From Muricea muricata (lineage: Eukaryota > Cnidaria > Anthozoa > Malacalcyonacea > Plexauridae), in contig OY979729.1 in assembly GCA_963855995.1 (NCBI GenBank), positions 6,776,115 to 6,840,114 of the forward strand: 64,000 nucleotides of DNA, in the 5' to 3' direction. The notes beneath the pieces are model-generated. The model made no database searches and had not been told where the DNA came from. It worked only from the letters and a program-made list of their open reading frames with translations. How positions within the stretch are numbered: position 1 is the first letter of the stretch; each line of letters begins with the position of its first letter. Positions 32,791 to 44,000 of this stretch are shown here, piece by piece. The position numbers were made by a program, and so were the translations under genes.

Positions 32791-33136
32791 TACAGGTCTC
32801 TAAATTTGCGCTACTTCCTTCAGTTTCCGAAATACAATGATGAGTTTTCATTCGCCTAAATGGTAAAAGTTTATATACAAACAAATATCCTCCAAAAGTA
32901 ATCATTTTAGACTATATTTTTGTGTTGTTTTTACATGCGGCATTTGGACTCGTTCCCCGTATGACGTCACAGAGCTAATTCGACCGCGTCTCTTTTCTCC
33001 CGGCCATGATTTCAAAAAGCTCAATTTTTTGCATGTTTGAAGCCAAATATCTCTGGTGGAAGTATTTAACCGTTTGAAGAATGATATATATCATTCGAAT
33101 CGGCTCGTCACGGCAATTCTTGAAATAAAATGGTGA

Positions 33137-34213
33137 TTATGTCATATGCACTTTAACAACTTGTTTAAGATTCTGATTGCATGTTAGTTTACTAATATCA
33201 AAGTCATTAAAATCCCCCAGGACAACCACGGTATGGTTCGGTATGGTATTAATCAGGTGTTCATTTAAGTCTATATGTTCCTGGGAAGACAGATTAGGTG
33301 GGTGATATACAATAGAGACAGCCATGCCCGTAAGTGGTCTAATGAGGCGTTTTCGGCGTAGAAAAAGCCATAGGCATTTAAAGTTGCTATTCTCAAGTTC
33401 AAATCTCCGCGTAGAAGGAATTTCATCTCTTAAAAATACACAGACCCCTCAACCACGTCTGGTTGTGCGGTCATTCCGGAATAATGATGATGTTGTACTC
33501 GGGTAAATATGATATTGCGATGCTACTCCGAGTGTAAGCCACACTGGGCAGGCTGAAAAATTCGCCTGGCCACAGCGGGATTCGAACCAGCGACCTTTGG
33601 GGCTAGTATTCCAAAGGTCGCTGGTTCGAATCTCGCTGTGGCCAGGCGAATTTTTCAGCCTGCCCAGTGTGGCTTACACTCGGAGTAGCATCGCAATATC
33701 ATTCCGGAATAAGTTAAAGCCATTAATATGTAGCAGACTATCTTGTACATCATTGTGTAACCAAGATTCAGTTATTGCAACCAAATCTACAGGGTTCGTG
33801 CTTAGGAGAGAAGTCAACTCATCGATCTTAGGTAGCAGTGACCGTGCATTTTTTAGAAGGAAACTAGGATGTGACCCTTTAATGGACCTTAAGTTGCTAT
33901 TCTTGTTTCCAATCGTTGCCCTCGGAATTAGAATGCAGTTGTGACGTAATTTAGTTCTTTGATTTGACGTAATGATTTTCTCACAATGGGTGATTCCAAC
34001 GGGAACTGGCAATCCCCCTGTAGAAACGTCTAAATTTATAACTGGATGCAATTCACCAGTTACACAGTAGGAGAACGCGTATAGTTGGTACGTGGTTAAA
34101 AGTACAAAGTTCGTACTACGGGTCACGCAAGCACGAACGCTATAATGTAGAATACATTGGTATTGTTCGCTTACGTTTAAATCTCTCTGACTTTCTTGAA
34201 TCTGCGAAATCAA
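33137..34213 (-). pseudogene. LINE ORF2 endonuclease remnant, copy B
   Basis: On the minus strand: LLKNARSLLPKIDELTSLL, VDLVAITESWLHNDVQDSLL and FNLFRNDI, then after an insertion IVYHPPNLSSQEHID and VVVLGDFNDFDISKL. These are endonuclease motifs of a non-LTR retrotransposon different from the one at 27-30 kb. No RT follows downstream. Confidence 0.8.
33515..33702. mobile_element. Palindromic MITE with tRNA-like T-arm sequence
   Basis: Arms of about 88 bp (tgatattgcgatgctactcc... and reverse complement, 33515-33600 and 33615-33702). Each arm carries ggtcgctggttcgaat followed by a cgc stem, like a tRNA T-arm/B box. No full tRNA can be folded. It lies inside the LINE endonuclease. Confidence 0.7.
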
Positions 34214-34232
34214 ACTTTTCTCCGTTAAAAAA

Positions 34233-34331
34233 ATGTCGCGTGAAAATACAAATGATCAATTCAAAGCTATGATCGTTAAACAGCTTCAACAATATTTAAT
34301 AAATCACGGTGTTACTGTTAGCGGCATTTGA
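34233..34331 (+). CDS. Short SAP-like ORF (tentative)
   Basis: ATG at 34233 (the base pattern around it is aaaaaaatgtcg) opens 32 codons containing IVKQLQQYLINHGVTVSG, which resembles the first helix and turn of a SAP DNA-binding domain. It stops at 34329-34331 and no donor site is evident. It could be the first piece of the gene at 34.9-38.5 kb, because YqaJ-type proteins in animal transposons often begin with SAP; this is a guess. Confidence 0.3.
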   Translation: MSRENTNDQFKAMIVKQLQQYLINHGVTVSGI

Positions 34332-35065
34332 AGCCTGCGTTAGTCGACATTGCTTTGTGAGTCGAAAGAATACGATTGCCTGCTGATTCGAATTTCGAAA
34401 AGGATAAGTCTTAGACGTATGAGTCTTATGATGATTATCGATTGGTTACATTGAATCGTTAGAAACTGTAACATTGAAAGATTGTGGAGTGTATGTGTAA
34501 GTTGGTAAGGTACAACCAAGTATTAAGTAGACGAGAAAAATACAGCATCAAAGACCAAATCCTGGTTCAATTTGATAAGCCGTTACTTATTTATTGCCAC
34601 ACTGGCATTCTGTGGTACATTAGAATTTTATCCAAATAATGTCAGGCTTCAAAAATACTAGAGTATGCTAAATCTAATCGCAACACCCCACAGGAAGAAA
34701 AACTACAGGGAAAACCTTTCCAAAAAGCCAATAATAGTCCATGATATATACTTAAGACATAAAATATGAATGATAGAAAATTGTGTTATTCTGTGGTACA
34801 TACACCTGTAAGCGAAGATTTTTGACTGCATCCAAATGCTAAAGCTATTGCGCTAGGAAAAAAAGTCTAACCAATGAAGGATGCAATAGCATTTGTAAAT
34901 TGGCAAAAGAAACTATGACCATTGCAACCAATGTACTCTCAGATGTTCCAGAAGTGAATAAAGATGATGCCCCCACTCCAGGAGAATGGGAATTAAAGAA
35001 TACGAAAAAAGCAAGGAATGCACACAGACGTGTAGAGAGCCATTTACTTCATAATGTTAAACTTC

Positions 35066-35309
35066 AGGGGCCGGTTGTACGAAAGGTGGATAAAGTTATC
35101 CACCGGATACCGACTTTTTCAAACGTCCTAAAATTGTCGATTTACTGGAATGGTCAAATCTAATGTTTAACATTTCAAAGTTAAAGGGGGAACTTATAAT
35201 TTGGCTAAAGTATATTTAGTTTTATTGCATTTTATAGCATTTTTAAGACAGGATAAAAAATCACTATCCACTGGATAGCACTGTCCATCTTTCGTACAAC
35301 CGAGCCCAG
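35066..35309. mobile_element. MITE, aggggccggttgtacgaaag family, copy 1
   Basis: The left end aggggccggttgtacgaaagg is matched in reverse by tttcgtacaaccgagccc. Subterminal ggataaagttatccac and tatccactggatagc also pair. It interrupts a coding region. Further copies lie at 45985, 50624 and (degenerate) 53457. Confidence 0.8.
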
Positions 35310-36009
35310 GATTGTGGTTTCCTGATATCCTATCTGAAGCCTTTTATCGCAGCAAGTCTTCACAACATTTGTAGCTGTGAGTGTGTTACTGGTTGCCAAA
35401 AGGTAGTGGTTGAATACAAGTGTCCATGTGTGCACAAGAATAATGCTCCCAAATCAGCTTTTCCGTCAAAGGAAATTGGAGGTGTTTTTGGTGAGTGGCA
35501 AATATAGTTTGCAAACCACTTGTAAGTACTATTATCAAGTCCAGATGCAGATGCTTGTTAGTGGTTTGTCTTCATGTGATTTTGTTGTGTGGACAACAAA
35601 GGGAATTTATTGTGCTGTGGTGTCTTTGATGTATTTTTGAATCTAAGATATTAATGAAGGTCATTTTAATTTTCTATTCCAGATTGTCACTTAGAATCAC
35701 ACGAGGTGACTTCTGAAGCATCTAAAGCTACATGTGAAGATGAAGATAAAAAGAACTCATCAAAGTGCACAGGTCGTAGCATAATGTGCATCCTTCTAGT
35801 TATTATTTCTTTAGTGTTCATATGTTTGAAATTTTGTGTTTGTAGAACATTCTGAAATATTCAAAATACCCGAAGCATCCCAAAACAAATATCCTTCATG
35901 CATAATCAACAAGGTTGAAGTTGGAATGCATGATTTAGAATCACTGGCTCCTGGCAAGATGGTTAATATTGTTATGAAAACTGCGTTATTGAAGTATGTA
36001 TGCATGGAG

Positions 36010-36330
36010 ACAAAACTATTAATAGTTTAGTATAAATTTCCAGGTGACTATTCAATTACCTGCATTCTGATTGGTCAAGATTCACTGTCCCTGAAGCGAT
36101 AGTCGCTGGCCAGTGACTATAGTTATTTGATTTTTGCTTTTTTATGCAGTAATAACTTTGAAATAAATTTTGTAAAGCTTAGTTGATTATTATTTGTAAA
36201 CACATGGAAATTTGTACTAAAACAATTAGTTGCCTCAGGCTCGGTGATTACAAGCCTATATTCACTTCGCCTCATTGGATATAGGCTTGTAATCACCTCA
36301 CTTTCAGCGACTAATTGCACAGCACTGTAA
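36010..36330 (-). mobile_element. Hairpin-head MITE, minus orientation
   Basis: In reverse: hairpin caattagtcgctg...gattacaagcctatat...aactaattg with loop tgaggcgaagtga, followed by ttttagtacaaatttcc. The other end ggaaatttatactaaac closes the TIR at about 36022-36038. Same design as 1284-1577 and 29553-29866. Confidence 0.65.
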
Positions 36331-36464
36331 TAATTTACTGTATATATTACTTTTGTTTTACAGTGGACAGCTTTGCCAAATTCCAATTTTTGATTGCTTT
36401 GTATGTATTCGATGGGCTGTATATGACATACGGGATGTATGGTATTTAACTCTAACTTGTCAAA

Positions 36465-36565
36465 CGTTAAGGGATCGCAGTAATTGGCGCAAGCTGTTGC
36501 GATTGCCCTTCCAGTTTTAGTGTTAACGTTGTTTGAATCTGGCAAAGTTAATAAATTAAATCTAA
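36465..36565 (+). repeat. LINE 3'-end fragment
   Basis: gggatcgcagtaattggcgcaagctgttgcg...atctggcaaagttaataaat matches in pattern the ends at 45478-45635 and 57121-57235, which directly follow LINE coding sequence at 57 kb. Confidence 0.6.
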
Positions 36566-37242
36566 TATCTTTAAGGGTCATGTTGTAATTCCAGTTGTGC
36601 CAAGGTAACTATTACATCATAATTTTGCGTCTAAATTATTTTTTTATGTCTTTGGTCAGCAATGTGACAATACTTTCCTCTACAAAAACTTGTACATTCC
36701 ATTTGTGGTTAGAAGTATTCTATTGAAGTTTTAGGCACATTCTGCTCATGAATTCACTTACTTGGGATAAGTCAACTAGGAATGTCGAATTTCAGTATGT
36801 AATCAGGTATACCAATTTACAGTACCGTACATGTTCCGTACCGCTCGCGCATATCTCAATTTTTTTGCGTATCATATAAATTCTTACCTTCTTGCTACAC
36901 AGCATGTGTTCGTGTAAATTGTGTATTATTAATCTCACACCAAACAGATTATTATTTTAAGAAGATGGAACGAGCCTTCATGTTTTCATAAACTTAATTG
37001 CCTTGGATACATGGCTCCAAAAAAAAAAACACGGGATACGCGCATGCATGTAATAGAATATACAGTATATCCAATGTCAGCGTGTATGCTACGTTCTAAT
37101 ACACTGAATCTCACATACGCGTAATGACATGCGCGTATCTGATTTAATACGGGGCACGCGTATATAATTATTACGCGAGACATAGATTATTCTCTCCTTT
37201 AGTCGCTCGTCACCTATAAGAACGAAATCCGAGGTATCAGGC

Positions 37243-37586
37243 AGGGGCGTAGGCAAGGGGGGGCGGTCGCCCCCCCAATCATCCGAGAAACCATTTTTTC
37301 AAAACGTTGAAATCCGGGTAGAAAATTGTTGGGGGGATTATCTGATAGTGAAAGAAGACCAGTTTACCAAAAAAGAGGTAAAAACATCTGATTTAATTTA
37401 TATATTTTGAATTACTAAAAAAGTCATTTCTATTTTCTATCTTGCCCAAACTTCCAGACTGGGAACCCTTATTTTTCTGAATTTCAGAAGCTCTATATAG
37501 AATGTTAAATTTCCTCGGTGGGGATGCTGCCCGACACCCCTTAAATGAGCTCGCCCCTCCAAAGTCAGGGCCCTGGCTACGCCCCT
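37243..37586. mobile_element. MITE with aggggcgtagg ends
   Basis: The ends are aggggcgtaggcaagg and cctggctacgcccct. The flanks ggtatcaggc (37233-37242) and ggtgtcaggc (37587-37596) are a likely 8-10-bp target duplication. Confidence 0.78.
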
Positions 37587-38684
37587 GGTGTCAGGCAAGA
37601 GAATTCCACCGTACGCAAAGGAACGAATTTTGATATTAAGTAAGAAAGGCAGGACCTATTCGGAGATCAGCAGAGAATTGCGTAATAGTATTAGTACTAT
37701 GATCAAAAAGCTCCCTAGTGCGAAAACATACTACCAAAATATAATAAGTGAAGTAATCTAAATAACTTTGCCCAAACTTTATAAATAATACTAAATATAC
37801 AAGTTGCCTATACTCGGAATTGATATGCATATTCTTATATGATGCCCACACAATATTCGTATTCGTCAGAGGCTCGTTTACGAGGCTCGTTTGTAAATAT
37901 GAGACAAACACGCGCGTTCGTATGATGTGTACAAACGAGTATTTCTATTATTACGATACGTGCATCGTATGTTAAGATATACGCGAGCGGTACTGTACAC
38001 AAAATAAAGATTTTTAAGAAATACTTGATAATCATTGTTGCATTGCCGTGAAACAATACCTTGATCACCTCTGCACTGAAAAAAGCATCCCAAAGAATCA
38101 TACCCAATTAACAAATCACTTGCTGAAGGTAATTGAGCTAGTACTAACTATATGTATAGAATGTCATTTTTGTTCAAATTTAAATATGCATCTTTTCAGC
38201 ATCAGCTTTTAAAGACACTTTGGTTTCATTTCTTTCGGTTCCAAGGCAACCAGTCAAGAGCAACAGCTGTGGGGTGCACATTGCACTGTCCTTGAAACAT
38301 CTCTTGAGGTGGCCATTATGCAGGTGCGAGTAGATTTAGTATTTACATAACATGCATTTAATATTTTTTACTGTAAGGAATTAGACAAGTATGAAAGGGT
38401 GTGTGAACGGTATGTGAAGGAAGACCATCAGTGGTTCACCTGTGAAGAAGCAGAAAAATATCGTAGCCAGATGAAAAGACGGTGGCATATATAGTTTTTA
38501 ATGAACACAAACTTTAGGAAATCATAACACAACATATTGCATGTAAATATATTGCCACATATGTTGCGCAGTTTGTCTCAAGAGTAAAATATTTTTAAAT
38601 CTATTATTAATTGCAATTGTATATTTAATCTTGCTCTTGCACATACAGTTACAATTACATTAATATAAGGCTTAATTATTAGTG

Positions 38685-39250
38685 GTATTGGACATCTTAA
38701 AATTCTAAAAGTTTTAGTTTTCTCATCATTCTTTCCACATGCACTCTTGCTCATGCAATTCTTCGCGCCAGTGTTGCAGCTTTGGGTAAAATTTTGTCAT
38801 AAATTAAAACCGTTATCTGTCATAACAGCATCTCCACTTTCTAAAGTATTTATAAATCCACTTTTCTGTACTATAGATTTATCACTGATTTACCCACTAT
38901 GCAGCTTGGATATAAAATTGAAATGGAACACAGCAGAAAGGGAAACCAATAGCTTGCTATAGGTTTGACGTTGACTGGATGGCCTGGATGGTTTTTCAAT
39001 GTAAAACTCAGTGCAATATAAAATTGCTCTAAGATTTGGCTAAGGCCTGAAAACTTTCGATCTGGGTAAACCTTCCACTTCGGACAGGGTGAAAAGAAAA
39101 GGTAAAAGGAACGTCGACTTCTTCGCTAAAAATAAAATCCAGGTTGTAACTATATTCTGCTGCATGCTCGTGAAGAAATTCCAAATTGCATGGTTAGTCA
39201 GCATAAGCAAGGTTGAGCTATGCTTAGGTCGAAATGTCATCATCAAAACA
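38685..39250 (-). pseudogene. DDE_Tnp_4 transposase remnant (Harbinger/ISL2EU-like)
   Basis: On the minus strand: AILYCTEFYIEKPSRPSSQ (the first catalytic aspartate, usually DCTE, reads YCTE), then DKSIVQKSGFINTLESGD and AVMTDNGF (second aspartate), then after a frameshift ARVHVERMMRKLKLLE with the third catalytic acidic residue. This order is diagnostic of the DDE_Tnp_4 family. Several stops and shifts show it is dead. It faces the YqaJ/Ulp1-like gene tail to tail. Confidence 0.75.
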
Positions 39251-40700
39251 TTATCAACTGTTCCTTGATGCTGAGGGCTGTGTATGCAGCTTTTGCTACA
39301 AAAGAAAGACTATATTAAACAATCGTTAGGAAATGGTTTTGTCTTGTATGACATTTTTGCTATCTAATTTATCACACTTTGATTTCTACGAATATACAGC
39401 CATGATGTACAAACCTGAACTTGCATTTTGTTCAACTTGGATTTCTTTCGACCTACGGTCCTTTGCGGCCCCCTTCCACAACTTTCGCCTTTGATTTCAA
39501 GTGGTAGTATACAAGTTCAATTGACTCTTTGGTTAAACCTATAATAATACAGTAGACACATATGATATATGATAACATAGAGGATTTTAAGGCAATAACT
39601 AATATACATACTCGTGTAGTGAAAGGTATTTTTTTAGACATCCATCAAAGCCATAAACAACTGTCTCGGTAATCTCTTGCAGTCTTTCAAAGCGACGTCT
39701 TTGTGGGCTGCAATGTCTGCCAGTTTTATATTGGTCTAAAAAAGAGGTAGATAAGTTTCTGCAAATCGAGTAGGTTATGCCTTTTTTAGACGTCGAACTT
39801 TTCATGTGGCCGAGCCTAATGTAAAGAAGCTAAAACAAAGAGTTTAGTTCATTTGCATTAGATTCGGCAGAAGAAAAGCTCCACGTCTGAAACAGGCCTT
39901 AATATTATTTCACGATAAATCTCTTAGAAAATACAAACCTGTATAGCAACATGTTTCGCTGTCTGAATCAGTGAAGAACATCTAACTGAAAATTATTTTA
40001 TAAAATCGTCGATATTTAGGTCCTCAGAAAGGCTGTTGCTATTGGCAGTGCCCTCATCTACATTTTTTCCGTCTATTCTTTATTCGTGCAAACTTAACAA
40101 ACTCTTAGCGAGAGTTAAATCCTGCGACGACCGTTCTATAGACGCTTGATTTGTCAAGCCAAGAAGGGCCGTTGCGACTTATTTTTCGAAAGCACGTCGA
40201 AGACTTTAGCACACGCTTGATCGGGCAATGTCACTTCCTTTCAAATCGTTTAACCTAGAATTAGATATAATAATTACGTCTAGCTGTAACTTTCGGTACA
40301 ATGTTGCTTTTCTGAATGCATATTTTACTTTCTCAGTGCTTGTGATCGCAGATATAGGATCAGGATCTCGTTGGTCCATTGCTCCCAACAAAATGTATGC
40401 TACCAACAATTAACAACCGACTTAGAACTGGAACGGACAAGGGGAATCCGACTGTTTAATTAAAACAGACAAAATTATCATCTCAGAGACACGCAATTAC
40501 CCATTTTCTTCTTCTCTCTGCCGAGCGTACGGGACCAGGAAAATGGTAAAAATTTTATTGGGTCATTGTTCTTATTTTTCTCTAAAAGGTGCGGGTATCT
40601 AGTGACGTTTTTTCATTCTCCCCAAGCGCATCTTTTAGTTGCAATCATGATTGTTATATTATAACGTGCGTGCGTGCTTGCGCCCTGGTAACTAACTTTA
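39251..40700. other. Mostly unassigned; possible transposase N-terminal region
   Basis: A minus-strand frame at 39599-39805 (YKTGRHCSPQRRRFERLQEI) lies upstream of the DDE_Tnp_4 remnant in the right orientation to be part of it, but no domain is recognised. The rest shows nothing supportable. Confidence 0.3.
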
Positions 40701-40708
40701 ACTTTACT

Positions 40709-40893
40709 CAAAGATCTTGAACAAGCCAGTGCTATTTACTAGTACGTACCTAACACAACAGTTTTATTGACAGCAAATTTCGTCAAGCTATTTTCACTTG
40801 CTTTCAAATCATGATAACCAAGGAATGAGTTGACAGAATGAGGAAATGTTGCTAATAGTTTGTTACACAAGTTGACATCAAATGGGTTGATTA
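40709..40893 (-). pseudogene. Recent duplicate of a MADBUB exon inside its own intron
   Basis: About 185 bp identical to 41995-42178 except for about two bases in the aligned core. It carries the second part of the exon at 42035-42236 (FDVNLCNKLLATFPHSVNSF...) with its donor AG|GTACGT and a little intron. There is no acceptor at its 5' edge, and the first part of the exon is missing, so it is probably not spliced in. It lies just downstream of the last recognisable kinase exon. Confidence 0.75.
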
Positions 40894-40918
40894 TGGCACA
40901 AAAATAAAGTAAAATTAC

Positions 40919-41005
40919 CTGTGACTCAGATTTACCCCGATTTTTCATTCTTTTCAAAAGCTCCCTACAGATATAAAATTCCCAGTCGTTGACTGGACGT
41001 TGCAC
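40919..41005 (-). CDS. BUB1: MADBUB exon: kinase alpha-C region, last recognised exon
   Basis: 29 codons, VQRPVNDWEFYICRELLKRM, aligning with VQKPxxPWEFYI in BUB1. Acceptor cttctag|GTG, donor CAG|GTAATT, phase 0 on both sides. The expected following exons (hinge, catalytic loop HGDxKPDN, DLG) were searched for by eye and not seen. Confidence 0.88.
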
Positions 41006-44000
41006 CTAGAAGTAAATCACTCACATTTACAACATAGCATCTAAAAAATTTACGACACAACTTCGGTGAGTATATGTGATGTCGTCCAAGAAACATTTAA
41101 CTATTACATGTTATTCAAGTCCTTTTAAAGACTGCTTTCCACTTAGGATAATTTTCCTACAGATAGGAACGAAACTAATACCAGAACGACAAAGAAAACT
41201 GTCCTATCCATTCCTACTAGCAGGAAAAAGATCGGACCTTGAAGCTTGAAACATATGAAAGGGTTTTTCGGTGGTTGGTTGCTTTTGTCACGAGTATGAA
41301 GAATTTACTAACCTTCAGAGCGACTACGGCAGAGTCAGATGAAGTCGTACTAGTTTTAGTTGCGGCAAAAACTTTGGCATAAGCACCAGAACCTGCAGTG
41401 CCGTTAATTTTAAAAATATCACCATCTGAAGACAGAAAATTATGAAATTCATCTAAAATAAATACATTTATTGGCTGGATCCAGCTATAAGGATTCCTGG
41501 TAAGTGGGCGAGCATATGAATGAGCCAACCAACCAATCCCTCCCCTCCCTCCCCAGTTTTGGGTAGCTATGCTCGTCCTAAATAAACTTTTCTTTATTGC
41601 TCTTGCTCTTTAAACTCACACTCGGCTGCCCAGAGAATGAGGGGGAAAAGAAAACAATAGAAACAAAAAATAACATAGTTAACTATGAAAGATAAACCCA
41701 CAGATCGATAAACTAGTGCATTTTTTTATGAAGATATTGTTGAAGTAGCGTTTATGCTTTACTTTTACTTTAAAGCCGCCAGCGATTTAGCACGTACTGT
41801 ACAGAATTATCTTATAATTAAATACACAAAATAACTGATATGTTATTTCTTCGTGCGGTTTTTGAAGAGGGGGATGGGGGGGATAGGGACCCTATAGAAG
41901 AACTCTGCGTGCGCCCTTTTCACACGTGCATGTTTTCACAAATTTCAACTATACATACTATTTCACCTATGTAGTAGAATGGATTCAATTTGAGAAAGAT
42001 CTTGAACAAGCCAGTGCTATTTACTAGTACGTACCTAACACAACAGTTTTATTGACAACAAATTTCGCCAAGCTATTTTCACTTGCTTTCAAATCATGAT
42101 AACCAAGGAATGAGTTGACAGAATGAGGAAATGTTGCTAATAGTTTGTTACACAAGTTGACATCAAATGGGTTGATTCTGTTCAGCACACTTCCATTCAT
42201 ATCATGAACAGTTATATCCATACTTCTGTTTTGGAACTATATCAATAAGAAATTAAACAATGGTTATGCAACAGATAAAGCATGAGCAGCCGATCTCTAT
42301 GTGACTTACAAACGCGAGCCGAAGGCGAACTCGGTTGTAGATCAGATACAGACCGGATGCGAATGCTTTATCGTACTTAAAAAATGTCTTTTTCATAAAT
42401 GAATGATATTTGGTCAAAAAATCAAACTCAAAGTTGATGTAAATCTGGGCAAAATCTTTATCCAATTTACAGATATTAATCAAATATGTATTTCTTTTGT
42501 GTCCTCTTCATAAAATATGTATTTCTTTTGTGTCCTCTTCATAAATCGGTAGCATCGCTATTCGCCGGTATTCGAACTCCTGCCTGTTGTTCTAGAAATC
42601 ACACACTCAGACAGCTGAGCTTACAACTTGTATGTAATTGAGATCAGAGCAGTCTGGAAACGAGATCAATAATGCTACCGACAGTTACAGTCGCGGCAAT
42701 AGAAGCGTCTCCGAAAATATTTGACCAATTCATTTACTCAAGTTTAGCAGTTCCTCTGATCAATTCCTCAAAATTTTTAAGAAGTTCCTCAAAAGATTCG
42801 CAACTTCCTATCAATCGACCAATCAGAATGCTATACCTTATTCCTGAGCATTCTGATTGGTGAATATGATCAACAAACAGGAAGTTGTGAAAAATTTAAC
42901 GCACTTTTCAAAATTTGAGGAATTGATCAGAGGAACTGCTAAACTTGAGCAAAGGAACTGGTCAAATATATTCGGAACGTTTCTGTTGCCGCGACCGTCT
43001 GCAGTTTCTAAATAAGCCATGTCTCTAGATACTCTCTGTTTGAAACATGAAATAACTTTTATTAGTAGACTCAAACTAGTATACTATTGCACACGCTGTA
43101 ATTTGATTGGTTATTCTAGCCCGCCGTAGTAGCACACTAGATAATGAGTAGCAAAACAATAATTTTCCTGCTGTATTTTTTCAAGTCAAAGACAATTTGT
43201 GGTATTTTTTTTTTGAGAATTTTATGAGAATAATTAGAGCGTCAGGTACAATGTTTTACCAAAAAAGAGGAGGTTAATTAAGAGAGATGGCCTTCAATTT
43301 TCTGTCTTTAACACACGCCTATCAAGTAATAAAATTATTTGTAATTTGTATCCGACTTATACCATAGCAAGGTGTAAAAAATTTTACCTTAGATTCCCAG
43401 GATGTGAAAGAATCTTCAAACGTAGCGTCAGCTCGACTGGTCGAAACAAGCTGTATGGTGTGGACGTTAGATTTCGTCAAAACACCAGACGAGTAAGAAG
43501 ATGCTTTTAGTGAAACATTTTTCGCGTCTTCATCACTGCATTCCAGTATTGGACTCAACACTTTACTGTTGTTTGCATTGTAGGACGAACTAGATACGTT
43601 TGATGGATTTTCTGATACATCATGTCGTTCATCGTATGCTTGTATACTACCGCAATGCAAGGTTTCTAACTTTGGAGGACTGAGATTCTCTACAAATGGC
43701 GTTGAGACAAATCTTGCGGCAGCAGCGAACTCTGAATGATTCAAACCATTATGGTTTGTTATTTCCTCTTCTGTATGTTTCACTTCTTGTTTTATGGTCA
43801 GTGTTTGATCTTCAGGAACTTTATTTACTTCCTCAGTGTCTACGATCATTGGTTCCTCACCATCGTCAAAACTGTCCAAAGGTTTAAAAGGGATGCCAAG
43901 GGACGGTTGTAATATTCCGAGGACGGGTCTTTCAATCTTTGTTTGACTGTATCCTAATGGCGGCCTATATATAACAACGAGAAATCAGTGCACTTACATA

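Larger units (their letters stand above)
34855..38490 (+). pseudogene. YqaJ-nuclease/Ulp1-like multi-exon gene, probably transposon-derived
   Basis: Coding segments: 34900-35065 (TPGEWELKNTKKARNAHRRV), interrupted by a MITE; about 35310-35490, with KPFIAASLHNICSCECVTGC and VVVEYKCPCVHKN, the core of YqaJ/lambda-exonuclease-like nucleases (E-x-K); 35684-35781 (CHLESHEVTSEASK); about 35847-35992 (VGMHDLESLAPGKMVN, like the start of a Ulp1 protease domain). Phases of the last three join correctly across GT-AG introns. Further downstream VKQYLDHLC (38035) and QPVKSNSCGVHIALSLKHLL (38245) resemble the Ulp1 Q...C-G catalytic end. The exons near 38 kb and the 38380-38490 end do not join in phase. 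Confidence 0.5.

Noticed and set aside
33590-33640. Functional tRNA gene
   Set aside because: Only a T-arm-like segment is present and it is mirrored in a palindrome; no D-arm or acceptor stem can be folded.
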